Assembly: GCA_900546325.1 (NCBI GenBank)
Contig: URCR01000004.1
Location: 1-64,000 of the forward strand
DNA: 64,000 nt
Direction: 5' to 3'
DNA from: an uncultured Lachnospiraceae bacterium
Lineage (GTDB): Bacteria; Bacillota; Clostridia; Lachnospirales; Lachnospiraceae
The notes under the pieces are model-generated. The model ran no database searches. It was not told the origin of the DNA and saw only the letters and a list, made by a program, of their open reading frames with translations. This document shows positions 7,906 through 16,852 of the stretch, piece by piece (position 1 is the stretch's first letter; every line of letters begins with the position of its first letter). The position numbers were made by a program, and so were the translations under genes.

Positions 7906-8274
7906 ATGAGTTTTAAATTTGTACACAATAATTTTAATGTAAGAGATTTAGAAAAGTCTCTCGCCTTTTATAAGGAAGCACTCGGACTTGATGTCGTCCG
8001 CGAACATCATGCAGAGGACGGAAGCTTTATTTTAGTATATCTGGGAGACAACAAGACCTCTCACCAGTTAGAACTTACATGGCTTCGTGATTGGGACCGC
8101 CCGTATAACCTTGGCGACAATGAATTTCACCTTGCCTTTGAGACCGACTGCTACGAAGAATCCCTTGCAAAACATAAAGAAATGGGATGTGTCTGTTTTG
8201 AAAATGAGGCAATGGGAATCTACTTTATCGAAGATCCGGACGGATACTGGCTGGAAGTCGTTCCTGCAAGATAG
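7906..8274 (+). CDS. gloA: lactoylglutathione lyase / glyoxalase I family
   Basis: A 122-residue vicinal-oxygen-chelate protein. The metal ligands of the short, nickel-type glyoxalase I are all present at the expected places: His7, Glu56, His75 and Glu117 (compare His5, Glu56, His74, Glu122 in E. coli GloA). The enzyme isomerises the hemithioacetal of methylglyoxal and a thiol; since Firmicutes of this type often lack glutathione, the thiol cofactor is uncertain. The ATG at 7906 has a perfect AGGAGG (7894-7899); an ATG 34 codons upstream would precede the promoter and is rejected. Monocistronic, with a bidirectional terminator after it. Confidence 0.88.
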   Translation: MSFKFVHNNFNVRDLEKSLAFYKEALGLDVVREHHAEDGSFILVYLGDNKTSHQLELTWLRDWDRPYNLGDNEFHLAFETDCYEESLAKHKEMGCVCFENEAMGIYFIEDPDGYWLEVVPAR

Positions 8275-8294
8275 TCCCGCTCAATTCTTTCCCA

Positions 8295-8338
8295 AAAATG
8301 TCCTGCCGGGAATTCTACTGATTCCCGCAGGACATTTT
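8295..8338. terminator. bidirectional terminator between gloA and CPBP protease gene
   Basis: AAAATGTCCTGC pairs with GCAGGACATTTT, continued by GGGAAT/ATTCCC above a one-base bulge. A/T runs flank both sides, so it can stop the convergent genes on either strand. Confidence 0.85.
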
Positions 8339-8380
8339 ACATTTCTATTTTCTTTTTGTGATCTTCTCCAACCGGTCTGC

Positions 8381-9226
8381 TCACATTTCAGCCGGTCCTT
8401 CCTGCCCGATCCGCTGAATCATAACATACATCGTCGCTGAGACTGCAGCACATGCGACTGTTGCAATTCCCATTCGTATCGGCTTCTCAAACATCCAGCT
8501 AAATCCTCCTGCCTCTGACAATATCACAGATGTCAGATTCAATACCATATGCCCAAGTATCGGCGCTTTCAGCGATCCATATTTTTCATAGGCATATGCA
8601 AGCAGCGCACCCAGCACCCCTCCATAGATCGCCTGTACAAGGTTTCCATGATAAATCCCAAAAATCAATGCACTGATCAGAACCGCCCGTTTCATGCTCA
8701 TCACTTCCCGCAGCCGTTTAAAGATCAAACCGCGAAAGACAAGTTCTTCTGCAACCGGCGTCAAAATTCCCAGACAGATGATCTGCGCGGCAATATTTAC
8801 CTTGTAAAAATTTGCCCCGGTTTCTGCGTAAGAACTGATCATCGCAAGATTGCTCAATGTGAGAATATTATTCAATGCCACACATGCCGCCATACCAAGT
8901 ATGACAATCCAGATATATTTTATCAGTGCGGCTTTCCCTGGCTCTGCCATCCCCATTTGTTTTCTCATCCGGTTATCCTTGCGGAACATCCACCAGAACA
9001 CCGGTATCGCCACAAGCGCGGTTACTCCGGTGATAATCGTCGTATATTTTAAAATCTCATTCGTCATCTCGGTTACCATCTGTGCATACTCGACCTGCCC
9101 GTTCAGATACTGCGGCATCTTCATCCCGGCAACAATCGCACTTGCAAACATCGTAATGACAAGCGATATTCCATAATAGATTAAAAGCGGAACGGCTACC
9201 CGCCCTAAAATACTTCTCTGCTTCAT
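8381..9226 (-). CDS. CPBP family intramembrane metalloprotease
   Basis: A 281-residue membrane protein with the CPBP (Abi, Rce1-like) signature: EELVFRG with Glu160-Glu161 and Arg165, a second motif with His193 (FGIYHGN) and a third with His226 (ILGHMVLN). These are the glutamate and histidine residues of the intramembrane active site. Bacterial members are linked to processing of peptides or bacteriocin self-protection, but most have no known substrate, and no peptide gene is visible nearby. GAGGAG lies before the ATG. Confidence 0.88.
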   Translation of the reverse strand: MKQRSILGRVAVPLLIYYGISLVITMFASAIVAGMKMPQYLNGQVEYAQMVTEMTNEILKYTTIITGVTALVAIPVFWWMFRKDNRMRKQMGMAEPGKAALIKYIWIVILGMAACVALNNILTLSNLAMISSYAETGANFYKVNIAAQIICLGILTPVAEELVFRGLIFKRLREVMSMKRAVLISALIFGIYHGNLVQAIYGGVLGALLAYAYEKYGSLKAPILGHMVLNLTSVILSEAGGFSWMFEKPIRMGIATVACAAVSATMYVMIQRIGQEGPAEM

Positions 9227-9292
9227 CCGGTCTCCTCTCTTTTACCTGCTGCCCCTTCCACGTTTATCTCATTTGGCAGACATCGTTCTTTT

Positions 9293-10453
9293 CTATTTCC
9301 ATCCATGTTTCAGAAATGCCTGGATCTCTTCTTTTTGTCCTTTTACGGTTCCCTGCACCATCTCCGGCTTTCCTCCGCCGCGCCCCTGAAATGCTTCATT
9401 GAGAAGTTTTCCGGCTTCCCTGACATCCAGACTACGGCTTCCGAGTACATAGCGGTAACCTTCTTCCTCAGTTCCAGAAAAAACCGCTGCGGCCTTTGCC
9501 CCTCTTTTCAGAAGAAGATTTACCAGCTCGCGCGTCATAACAGGATCCGTCTCCTCAAACAGACATACGGTCTCTCCGGAAATGTCGAGTGCCTCCACCT
9601 TCTGTTCCAAAACTTTTTTCTCCAGTTCTGCGATCTTTGTTTTCTTCATAGCGAGTTCTTCCTGAAGTCTTGTAACTTCCGCTGCCGTCTCATATTCTTT
9701 TGCCGAAAGCATCACTGCAATTTCCCGGTTATTTTTTTCCTTCTGATGGTAATCTTCCAGAGCACGGAATCCGCAGAGCATAGATATGCGTACGCCGCCC
9801 TTGTAATTCTGGATTCCAACCAGCTTGATCAGACCGATTTCCCCAGTATATTTCACATGGGGCGCACAGCAGGCACACACATCATATCCGTCGATCACAA
9901 CGATCCGCACCTGGCCTTCAATCTCGATCTTACTCCGGTAACTGATTTTTTGAAGCTCCGCCTCCGTTGGATACAATACCTGCACCGGAAGATTTGCCGC
10001 AACCGCCTCGTTTGCAAGCAGTTCAATCTCATGCAGATTTTCTTTCGGGACAACGCCGTTGAAATCGAGCGTCACACAGTCTGTCCCAAGATGAAATCCC
10101 ACATTATGATATCCATACATCTTATGGATGAGCCCCGAGACAATATGTTCCCCGGTATGCTGCTGCATTTTCGAAAAACGTTCCTTCCAGTCAATACATC
10201 CTTCTACTGCCGCGCCTTCCACAAGAGCTCCATCTGTGTAGTGGATGATCTTTCCATCAATCTCCTGCACATCGATCACAGAAACACCGCCAAGAATTCC
10301 GGTGTCTGATCTTTGCCCGCCTCCTTCAGGAAAGAAAGCAGTCCGGTCAAGAACGATCTCATAACCGTTCTCCGACTGTCTTGCTTCCTGCACGATGGCG
10401 GTAAATGTACTTTTATGACTGTCCTGATAAAATAATTTTTCTGTCATCTGCAC
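9293..10453 (-). CDS. AlaX-type alanyl-tRNA editing protein with DHHA1 domain
   Basis: A 386-residue free-standing relative of the editing half of AlaRS. It has the zinc-binding set HTGEH (HxxxH) and CCAPH (CxxxH), a central coiled coil (about 240-290), and a C-terminal DHHA1 domain with the Gly-rich GRGGGKP motif. Such AlaX-L proteins remove serine or glycine from mischarged tRNA-Ala. The start is probably the GTG at 10453, seven bases from AGGAAGG; an ATG two codons later (10447) is the alternative. It begins 12 bases after the argS stop, whose end contains its ribosome binding site, so it forms an operon with argS: a tRNA-charging and proofreading pair. Confidence 0.9.
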   Translation of the reverse strand: MQMTEKLFYQDSHKSTFTAIVQEARQSENGYEIVLDRTAFFPEGGGQRSDTGILGGVSVIDVQEIDGKIIHYTDGALVEGAAVEGCIDWKERFSKMQQHTGEHIVSGLIHKMYGYHNVGFHLGTDCVTLDFNGVVPKENLHEIELLANEAVAANLPVQVLYPTEAELQKISYRSKIEIEGQVRIVVIDGYDVCACCAPHVKYTGEIGLIKLVGIQNYKGGVRISMLCGFRALEDYHQKEKNNREIAVMLSAKEYETAAEVTRLQEELAMKKTKIAELEKKVLEQKVEALDISGETVCLFEETDPVMTRELVNLLLKRGAKAAAVFSGTEEEGYRYVLGSRSLDVREAGKLLNEAFQGRGGGKPEMVQGTVKGQKEEIQAFLKHGWK

Positions 10454-10465
10454 CGTTTGTCCTTC

Positions 10466-12232
10466 CTACATTCTCTCCGGCGCTTCAAATCCAAGCAGGT
10501 CGATACAGGTCTCAAGCACGTTCTTTGTCACCGTCAGCAATGCGATGAAACTTGCCTGACGCTCCTGATCTTCCTCTGCAAGTATTTTTGTTTCATGATA
10601 GAAACGGTTGAACGTATTTGCCAGATCGTAAATGTATGCACAGATTTTATGTGGCGCCAGTTCTTCCAGTGTATTTTCAATCACACTGTTGAATTTTGCA
10701 GCCTCCAACATCAATGCTTTCTCGCTGTCAGAGCATGCGGAAAGTAATTTCGCATCTGTTTTGCTTCCTTCCATCTCCGCATATCTTGCAAGGATCGACT
10801 TGATTCTCACGATCGTATAGAGGATATACGGTCCTGTATTTCCCTCAAAGGAAGTAAATCTGTCCACATCAAACACATAATCTTTTGATGCCTGATTCGA
10901 GAGGTCTCCGTACTTGATCGCAGAAAGTCCGACGATCTGTGCTGTCTTTCTTGCCTCTTCTTCTGATACGGTACGGTTGTCTGTAATCTTCTTGTACATC
11001 TCCTCATTGATCTCACGGATCAGATTCTCCAGACGCATTACACCGCCGTCTCTTGTTTTGAACGGCTTGCCGTCTTTTCCGTTCATCGTACCAAACCCGA
11101 CAAACTGCAGATCTGTATTCTCATTGACAATCTTTGTCTTTCTCGCGCAGCGGAATACCTGGACAAAATGAAGTTCCTGACGTTTGTCAACAACATAGAT
11201 CACCTCATCCGGCTGATATAATTTTTCACGTTCGATCAAAGTAGCAAGGTCTGTCGTATCATAGAGTGCCGCACCGTCTGATTTTAAGATCATACATGGT
11301 GGAATCTCCTTTGTATCCGTCTCTTCTTTGACGTCTACAACAAGTGCCCCATTGTCAATATGTGCATATCCTTCTTTCTTCATGTATTCTACCATGTCCG
11401 GGATATACTCCTGTGCATCTGCCTCTCCCTTCCAGAGATCGAAGTCCACATTCAGATTGCCATAGTTCTTCTTCAAGTCAGCAACAGACACATTCATGAT
11501 ATGTTTCCACACTGCGCGGTAGCCGCGGTGTCCGTTCTGTAACAGAAATGTCGCCTGAAGCGCTTCTTCTTTATAATCCTCATGTTCTTTTGCATAAGCA
11601 CTTGCAGTCGGGTAGATCTCCTCCAACTCTCCGATTGTAAACGGAGCTTCTTCCGGGTATTCCCCTGCAAAATTCTCATCAAAATACGGAAGTTCCGGTT
11701 TTCTCTTCTTTAATTCTGTGATCACAAGCCCCATCTGATATCCCCAGTCACCAAGATGTACGTCGCCGATCACATGATGTCCTGCAAATTTCCCGATCCG
11801 CTTGATGCTCTCCCCGATGATCGCTGAGCGCAGATGACCGACGTGAAGCGGTTTCGCCACATTCGCTCCGCCATAGTCAACAATGATCGTCTTTGGCTGT
11901 TCTGCCGTTTCAAACCCAAGGTGTGCATCCTCACCCATCTGGTTTAAGTAACCTGCAAGGAACTCTCTGTCAAGTTTCAGATTGATAAATCCCGGAGCAA
12001 CCGCCTCAGCCTCCTGAATACATGTGCTCTCCTGAAGTTTTGCCACAACATCATTGGCGATCATGATCGGCGCCTTTCGATAAGTCTTGGCCCCTGCCAT
12101 TGCTCCGTTACACTGATATTCACACAGATCCGGTCTGTTTGATAACGTAACTTTCCCAAGTCCGCGGTCATACCCTGCCGCTTCGAATGCATTTTCCAGT
12201 TCTTCCTGTATAAATTCAAAAATTTTCTTCAT
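10466..12232 (-). CDS. argS: arginyl-tRNA synthetase
   Basis: A 588-residue class Ia synthetase that charges tRNA-Arg with arginine. The HIGH-type signature is GANVAKPLHVGH at about residues 122-133; as in many ArgRS enzymes, the KMSK loop is degenerate (GKPFKTRDGG). An N-terminal Add-1 domain (first ~100 residues) and C-terminal DALR anticodon-binding domain complete the fold. No T-box leader is present: only about 50 bases separate promoter and start. It is the first gene of an operon with the AlaX-type gene. A tRNA-Arg gene lies 4.6 kb away (16853-16924). Confidence 0.97.
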   Translation of the reverse strand: MKKIFEFIQEELENAFEAAGYDRGLGKVTLSNRPDLCEYQCNGAMAGAKTYRKAPIMIANDVVAKLQESTCIQEAEAVAPGFINLKLDREFLAGYLNQMGEDAHLGFETAEQPKTIIVDYGGANVAKPLHVGHLRSAIIGESIKRIGKFAGHHVIGDVHLGDWGYQMGLVITELKKRKPELPYFDENFAGEYPEEAPFTIGELEEIYPTASAYAKEHEDYKEEALQATFLLQNGHRGYRAVWKHIMNVSVADLKKNYGNLNVDFDLWKGEADAQEYIPDMVEYMKKEGYAHIDNGALVVDVKEETDTKEIPPCMILKSDGAALYDTTDLATLIEREKLYQPDEVIYVVDKRQELHFVQVFRCARKTKIVNENTDLQFVGFGTMNGKDGKPFKTRDGGVMRLENLIREINEEMYKKITDNRTVSEEEARKTAQIVGLSAIKYGDLSNQASKDYVFDVDRFTSFEGNTGPYILYTIVRIKSILARYAEMEGSKTDAKLLSACSDSEKALMLEAAKFNSVIENTLEELAPHKICAYIYDLANTFNRFYHETKILAEEDQERQASFIALLTVTKNVLETCIDLLGFEAPERM

Positions 12233-12286
12233 AATACCTCCATCTTCATCTTCTGATGATTCCTGTGCATCGATTGCTAATACATT

Positions 12287-12316
12287 ATTTTAGCACAAGA
12301 AAGATAGGGCAACAAC
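12287..12316 (-). promoter_or_regulatory. probable argS promoter
   Basis: TTGTTG (complement of 12311-12316), 18-base spacer, TAAAAT (complement of 12287-12292). Confidence 0.55.
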
Positions 12317-12368
12317 TACCTATTTTAAAAAACATTTGTATCTCATCCGCTTTTCTTCCGTATAATAG

Positions 12369-12397
12369 TTGTAACCTGCATGGATTTGTGGTATAAT
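12369..12397 (+). promoter_or_regulatory. promoter of the rubredoxin fusion gene
   Basis: TTGTAA (12369-12374), 17 bases, TATAAT (12392-12397). Right after it, TAACAAT-T-ACTATTA (12402-12416) resembles the 7-1-7 PerR/Fur-type box (10 of 14 positions agree with TTATAAT-N-ATTATAA), which would suit an oxidative-stress gene. The box is a weak match. Confidence 0.6.
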
Positions 12398-12441
12398 TTC
12401 AGTAACAATTACTATTATTAAAAATAAAGGAGGATTTTTTT

Positions 12442-13098
12442 ATGAACACAAATGTTTTTCGCAATTTGTCTTACGGAGTCTATGTCGTTACTACCCTGGA
12501 TGGCAGCCGTCCGACCGGATGTGTCGCCAACAGTATCATGCAGATCACATCCTCTCCTGCTACGATCGCAGTGAGTATGAATCATGATAATTATACAAAC
12601 GACTGTATGAAGCGCGCCGGTGTCTTTGCCGTTTCCATCTTATCCGAAAAGTCTGATCCGTCCCTGATCGGACAATTTGGATTCCAGTCTGGCCGGGACA
12701 CAGATAAGTTCGATGGGGTTTCTTACGAGGAGCAGGAACACTTACCTGTACTCACCGACTGCTGCGGATATATTGTCTGCAAGATCATCGACCAGATGGA
12801 GACAAGCACACACACTGTCTTCCTCGGCGAAGTAATCGAAGGCGACATCAAAGGCACAGATCCTGCTATGACTTATGCCTACTACCACAAAGTCATCAAA
12901 GGGAAAAGTCCGAAAAATGCCCCGACCTATCTTCCGGAAGAGAAAGCCGAAAATTCAGAAAAACCGGCAGGAAAAGAAACATGGGTATGCTCGGTATGTG
13001 GATATATCTATGACGGAGAAACTCCTTTCGAGGAACTCCCGGACTCCTTTACCTGTCCACTTTGCAAAATGCCAAAAGAAAAATTCATCAAAAAATAG
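12442..13098 (+). CDS. flavin reductase-rubredoxin fusion protein
   Basis: A 218-residue two-domain protein. Residues 1 to about 160 are an FMN-binding flavin reductase-like domain, and residues 178-218 are a rubredoxin with Cys183, Cys186, Cys205 and Cys208 (CSVCGY and CPLCK). This is the layout of high-molecular-weight rubredoxin (Hrb) of acetogens such as Moorella, which takes electrons from NADH and passes them to flavodiiron proteins that reduce oxygen or nitric oxide. Role here by analogy: oxygen and oxidative-stress defence in an anaerobe. AGGAGG lies just before the ATG. A short GC-rich hairpin (13097-13116) separates it from nfo. Confidence 0.88.
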   Translation: MNTNVFRNLSYGVYVVTTLDGSRPTGCVANSIMQITSSPATIAVSMNHDNYTNDCMKRAGVFAVSILSEKSDPSLIGQFGFQSGRDTDKFDGVSYEEQEHLPVLTDCCGYIVCKIIDQMETSTHTVFLGEVIEGDIKGTDPAMTYAYYHKVIKGKSPKNAPTYLPEEKAENSEKPAGKETWVCSVCGYIYDGETPFEELPDSFTCPLCKMPKEKFIKK

Positions 13099-13137
13099 TC
13101 CCCCCTGCGGGGGACTTCACAGAAATGAGGTCTATCT

Positions 13138-14040
13138 ATGAAATTAGGTTCACATGTTGGAATGAGCGGTAAAGAAATGCTGCTCGGATCCGCAAAGGAG
13201 GCGGTTTCCTACGGTGCAGATACCTTTATGTTCTACACCGGGGCACCACAGAATACAAGAAGAAAAGCAGTCAGCGAATTAAATATCGATGCCGCGTGGG
13301 AATACCTGTCCCGGCACCGGATCGAAGAGATCATCGTCCACGCCCCTTACATTATCAATCTTGGAAATTCCGTAAAACCTGAGACATTCGAACTTGCGGT
13401 GGAATTTCTCCAACTCGAAATCGAGCGGACTGCCGCCTGCAAAAGCCACACACTGATCCTGCATCCAGGCGCTCATGTCGGAGCGGGAACAGAGGCCGGG
13501 ATCGCACAGATCATCAAAGGTCTCAATGAAGTACTCACAAGCGATACGCCATGCAACATTGCGCTGGAGACAATGGCGGGAAAGGGATCTGAGATCGGTC
13601 GCACATTCGAAGAACTCGCGCAGATCTATGACGGGGTCATCCACAGCGACAAACTGCGCGTCTGCTTTGACACCTGCCACACAAGCGACAGCGGCTACGA
13701 CATCATTCATGATTTTGACGGTGTCATTGACAAGTTTGACCGTCTGATCGGAAAGGATCAGATTGCAGTCTTCCATATCAATGACAGTAAGAATCCTTCC
13801 GGTGCCGCCAAAGACCGCCACGCCAATATCGGATTTGGGGAAATCGGGTTTGACGCACTCTCCTATATCGTACATCACCCGGATTTTACAGATGTCCCGA
13901 AAATCCTTGAGACCCCTTATATTCCTTCTCCGACAAAAGAGAAAAAATCCTACGCGCCATACAAATACGAGATTGAGATGCTCCGCCGCCGGACATTTCA
14001 TCCAGACCTTGCCAATCAGATTATCCTGGCAAATGAATAA
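13138..14040 (+). CDS. nfo: deoxyribonuclease IV (AP endonuclease)
   Basis: A 300-residue TIM-barrel endonuclease IV. It cuts DNA 5' of abasic sites and removes 3' blocking groups in base-excision repair, using three zinc ions. Family motifs are visible: GSHVGMSG at the start, HAPYIINLGN, HPGAHVGAG, ALETMAGKG, CFDTCHTSDSGYD, HINDSKNPSG and HANIGFGEIG, carrying the metal-binding His, Glu and Asp residues. Located 39 bases after the rubredoxin fusion gene and probably read from the same promoter, which suits a joint oxidative-damage role. Confidence 0.96.
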   Translation: MKLGSHVGMSGKEMLLGSAKEAVSYGADTFMFYTGAPQNTRRKAVSELNIDAAWEYLSRHRIEEIIVHAPYIINLGNSVKPETFELAVEFLQLEIERTAACKSHTLILHPGAHVGAGTEAGIAQIIKGLNEVLTSDTPCNIALETMAGKGSEIGRTFEELAQIYDGVIHSDKLRVCFDTCHTSDSGYDIIHDFDGVIDKFDRLIGKDQIAVFHINDSKNPSGAAKDRHANIGFGEIGFDALSYIVHHPDFTDVPKILETPYIPSPTKEKKSYAPYKYEIEMLRRRTFHPDLANQIILANE

Positions 14041-14058
14041 TCCTTTTTTCCCATTCTC

Positions 14059-14087
14059 TTGACTTTTCTTTCATTTCTCTTTAAAAT
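14059..14087 (+). promoter_or_regulatory. promoter of the GntR/ABC operon
   Basis: TTGACT (14059-14064), 17 bases, TAAAAT (14082-14087). Confidence 0.75.
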
Positions 14088-14090
14088 AGC

Positions 14091-14110
14091 TGTATTATAT
14101 CAATAATACA
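14091..14110 (+). promoter_or_regulatory. operator: TGTATTA-N6-TAATACA
   Basis: A perfect seven-base inverted repeat with a six-base centre lies exactly at the expected transcription start, 17 bases before the start codon of a GntR regulator. It is the obvious binding site for that regulator. Confidence 0.75.
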
Positions 14111-14127
14111 AACGAGGTGATAAAATT

Positions 14128-14496
14128 ATGTCATGGACACTGGACAATGACCGCCCAATTTACCTTCAGCTCATGGAGCGTATTCAGAGGGATATTATCG
14201 CGGGAGTCTATCAGCCTGGAGATAAATTGCCCTCTGTCCGGGATCTTGCACTGGAAGCCGCCGTCAATCCGAACACAATGCAGAAGGCATTGTCGGAGCT
14301 CGAACGCAGCGGTCTTGTGTACTCACAGCGGACAAGCGGGAGATTTATCACAGAAGATACAGAGATGTTGACACAAATGAAAAAGGAACTGGCAAAAGAA
14401 CATATCCAAGAATTTTTTCAGAAAATGGAGCAGCTCGGCTTTTCACGTACAGAGCTGCTTACTTTAGTAACAAAAGCAGCAGAGGGGGATCACTAG
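14128..14496 (+). CDS. GntR family transcriptional regulator, YtrA type
   Basis: A 122-residue repressor with an N-terminal winged helix-turn-helix (PIYLQLMERIQRDIIAGVY, KLPSVRDLALEAAVNPNT, ELERSGLVYSQRTSGRF) and the very short C-terminal tail of the YtrA subfamily, which usually controls the ABC transporter encoded next to it. It is followed at zero distance by the ATPase gene. The inverted repeat at its promoter implies autorepression. GAGGTG lies eight bases upstream of the ATG. Confidence 0.93.
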   Translation: MSWTLDNDRPIYLQLMERIQRDIIAGVYQPGDKLPSVRDLALEAAVNPNTMQKALSELERSGLVYSQRTSGRFITEDTEMLTQMKKELAKEHIQEFFQKMEQLGFSRTELLTLVTKAAEGDH

Positions 14497-15195
14497 ATGG
14501 AGCCAATATTACAATGTCAGTCTTTAACAAAAGAATACAGTCATTTTCCTGCACTTTCTGATTTTTCACTTACACTGGAGCGCGGACAGATCGTGGGGCT
14601 TCTCGGTCCAAGCGGAAGCGGGAAATCTACTTTGATCAAACTGATCAACGGACTTCTCACTCCCACTTCCGGAAGCGTCCTGATCGACGGGATGGCACCT
14701 TGCACCCGGACAAAGGAGATTGTTTCTTATCTTCCTGAGCGCACCTATTTAAATGACTGGATGAAGGTCCGGGATATCATCGCTTATTTTGATGATTTCT
14801 ACGCAAATTTCGTCAAAGAACGTGCGCTGGAAATGCTGGAACGTCTCGGTATCAACCCGGATGCCAGACTCCGCACGCTGTCAAAAGGTTCCCGGGAGAA
14901 AGTGCAGCTTATCCTTGTCATGAGCCGGGATGCCGATCTTTACATTTTAGACGAGCCGATCGGCGGTGTGGACCCTGCTGCACGACAGTATATCCTGAGC
15001 ACGATTCTCTCAAATTACAATGAGAATGCGACCATTCTTCTCTCCACGCACCTGATCGCAGAGATTGAGAATATCCTCGATCGCGTCCTCTTTCTTCAAA
15101 ATGGACGTCTGATCTTAAATCATTCTGTAGATGAGATCCGTTTTCAGCAGAAGAAATCCATCGATGCATTATTCCGGGAGGTGTTCCAATGTTAG
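14497..15195 (+). CDS. ABC transporter ATP-binding protein (YtrB-like)
   Basis: A 232-residue ATPase with Walker A GPSGSGKST (about residues 37-45), the signature region LSKGSREKVQL and Walker B LYILDEP. The start codon follows the GntR stop codon directly and the gene overlaps the permease by seven bases, so the three are one translationally coupled operon. In B. subtilis the ytr operon responds to wall-active antibiotics; the substrate here is unknown. Confidence 0.93.
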   Translation: MEPILQCQSLTKEYSHFPALSDFSLTLERGQIVGLLGPSGSGKSTLIKLINGLLTPTSGSVLIDGMAPCTRTKEIVSYLPERTYLNDWMKVRDIIAYFDDFYANFVKERALEMLERLGINPDARLRTLSKGSREKVQLILVMSRDADLYILDEPIGGVDPAARQYILSTILSNYNENATILLSTHLIAEIENILDRVLFLQNGRLILNHSVDEIRFQQKKSIDALFREVFQC

Positions 15196-15998
15196 GTCGG
15201 TTAATGAAATATGAAATGCGCTCACAGTCACGGCTTTTACTGCCGCTTCATGCCTTGCTTCTGCTTGCAAGCATTCTCGGACGCTTTTTTATTACAGGAA
15301 AGCTTTACGAGCGGGTTCCAACCGTTGTCTTCATTATACTAATCACACTCTATCTGTTCTCGCTTATGGGAATCAGCACCGGCACTCAGCTATTTATCTC
15401 TGTCCGGTTCTATCAGAGCCTGTTTAGTGATGAAGGATATCTTGCTTTCACCTTGCCGGTCACACCCGGGCAGCACCTGCTCGCCCGCACACTGGTCGGC
15501 GGGCTTTGGGCACTGGTCGATACCATCGTTATCTTTGCCTCCTTTATCATTCTTGTCATGGTTCCGGAAGTTTCCGCACACTGGCCTGAACTATCCGAAG
15601 CAATGACAAAAGAACTGGGAATGGATTCCAACGCCTTTTTTATCCTGATGTTTTTATTAAGCTGTATCTCCGCATTTACAAGTATCATTCTGATCTATTT
15701 CTGTATTGCAGTCGGACAGCTGTTTTCCAAGCATCGGATTTTAATGGCACTGCTCACGTATCTAGGCCTTACCGCCCTTGTTTCGGTAATTGTCTTACTG
15801 ACAAGTGTTCTCTCAGGGACACTTCCAAATACGATTGGTTTCAGTTCTGAGGCAACCCGCTTTTTCACGGAATCTTATTCACAGACTGAATATCTTCTTT
15901 CCATTACGAAGAATTCCCTCATCCTTGCTATTGTGCAGGCAGTGATCGCCTATGTGATCACACACTACATTTTGTCGAAGAAGATTAATTTAAATTAG
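15189..15998 (+). CDS. ABC transporter permease
   Basis: A 269-residue integral membrane protein with about six hydrophobic segments, no recognisable catalytic motif, overlapping the ATPase gene. It starts MLGRLMKYEMRSQSR, a beginning common to ABC-2-like permeases paired with YtrA regulators. It forms the membrane part of the exporter or bacitracin-response-like system with the preceding ATPase. A terminator follows at 16024-16072. Confidence 0.88.
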   Translation: MLGRLMKYEMRSQSRLLLPLHALLLLASILGRFFITGKLYERVPTVVFIILITLYLFSLMGISTGTQLFISVRFYQSLFSDEGYLAFTLPVTPGQHLLARTLVGGLWALVDTIVIFASFIILVMVPEVSAHWPELSEAMTKELGMDSNAFFILMFLLSCISAFTSIILIYFCIAVGQLFSKHRILMALLTYLGLTALVSVIVLLTSVLSGTLPNTIGFSSEATRFFTESYSQTEYLLSITKNSLILAIVQAVIAYVITHYILSKKINLN

Positions 15999-16023
15999 AT
16001 TTCAAAATTTTTATCAATCAGGC

Positions 16024-16072
16024 AAAAGATGCCCGTCAGTGAAGTGATACACTTCCCTGCGGGCATCTTTTT
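16024..16072. terminator. bidirectional terminator after the GntR/ABC operon
   Basis: AAAAGATGCCCG pairs with CGGGCATCTTTT, with T run on the plus strand and A run (T on the minus) on the other side; shared with the convergent gene at 16098. Confidence 0.88.
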
Positions 16073-16097
16073 ATATACACATTTCAGCGATTTTCCT

Positions 16098-16832
16098 CTA
16101 CTCATCGCTGTCTTCCTGCCATGCCAGAGCATTCCGCAATGCTTCCTTGTCTCTGCTCGCATATGCATACTGATTTTCCACCTGACAGAGAAGTTCTCTC
16201 ACCTCTCTCTCTTCTGCAAGTTCTCTGATCTCCTGCTCGACTGCCGGCTCATAAGGTTTGTCCGCCAGGCGAAACTCTCCCCCTTCCTCTTCTCTGACGT
16301 ACATCGTCTCAAGTCCGGGCAAAAGCAGATCTGCACCGCGAAGTTTCATATGATAACTGACAAACACAATGTAAGCATTGGGCTCCTTTGCTTTCTTTGT
16401 ATAAACATCAATCCCCTGATACCACTCTGCCAGACTCTGACTCGTTTTTATCTTCTCAAACGACTCCTCGCTGAACGTATCATAGAGTCCCCTGATCCCG
16501 TCAAGATCGCCCGAAGACAACTTTGTATAATAATCTACGATCAGATAGTTTAATGGCTGATATTCATTTTTTTCTAATGGATTTTTCTCTAATAGATAAT
16601 TCTCAGATGTCTGAACTGACTGTGATTTCTCTGATGTGATCTTCTGTGATTTTTCATTGGTAAAAAGAATAGTGGCAATAATCAGGACTAAACTCACGCG
16701 AAACAGTGCCTGTGCTCTCCGGTATCTTATGCTCCGATGTCTCTTCTGACATCTTCTCTTTCTACACATCGCTCTTAAGTAACGCCTGATATACCTCCTG
16801 AAAGAATCTGCCGTCCGACTTGACTGCTTCAT
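16098..16832 (-). CDS. membrane-anchored protein of unknown function behind tRNA-Arg
   Basis: A 244-residue protein: a very basic N-terminus (about 14 Arg/Lys in the first 40 residues), one membrane segment (ALFRVSLVLIIATILF, about 43-58), then an acidic extracytoplasmic domain of about 150 residues. The domain begins with LNYLIVDYYTKLSSGDLDGI, the style of NTF2/SnoaL-like folds, but I do not recognise the family. GGAGGTAATT precedes the ATG, which lies only 20 bases after the tRNA-Arg gene with no terminator between, so it is probably read from the tRNA promoter. Confidence 0.8.
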   Translation of the reverse strand: MKQSSRTADSFRRYIRRYLRAMCRKRRCQKRHRSIRYRRAQALFRVSLVLIIATILFTNEKSQKITSEKSQSVQTSENYLLEKNPLEKNEYQPLNYLIVDYYTKLSSGDLDGIRGLYDTFSEESFEKIKTSQSLAEWYQGIDVYTKKAKEPNAYIVFVSYHMKLRGADLLLPGLETMYVREEEGGEFRLADKPYEPAVEQEIRELAEEREVRELLCQVENQYAYASRDKEALRNALAWQEDSDE

Positions 16833-16852
16833 AATTACCTCCTGTTGGTATA

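Noticed and set aside
8549..9052. Plus-strand open frame opposite the CPBP protease
   Set aside because: Cys/His-rich random-looking translation, opposite a clear family member; no ribosome binding site.
12233..12286. T-box leader before argS
   Set aside because: The leader is about 50 bases; no T-box sequence or terminator.
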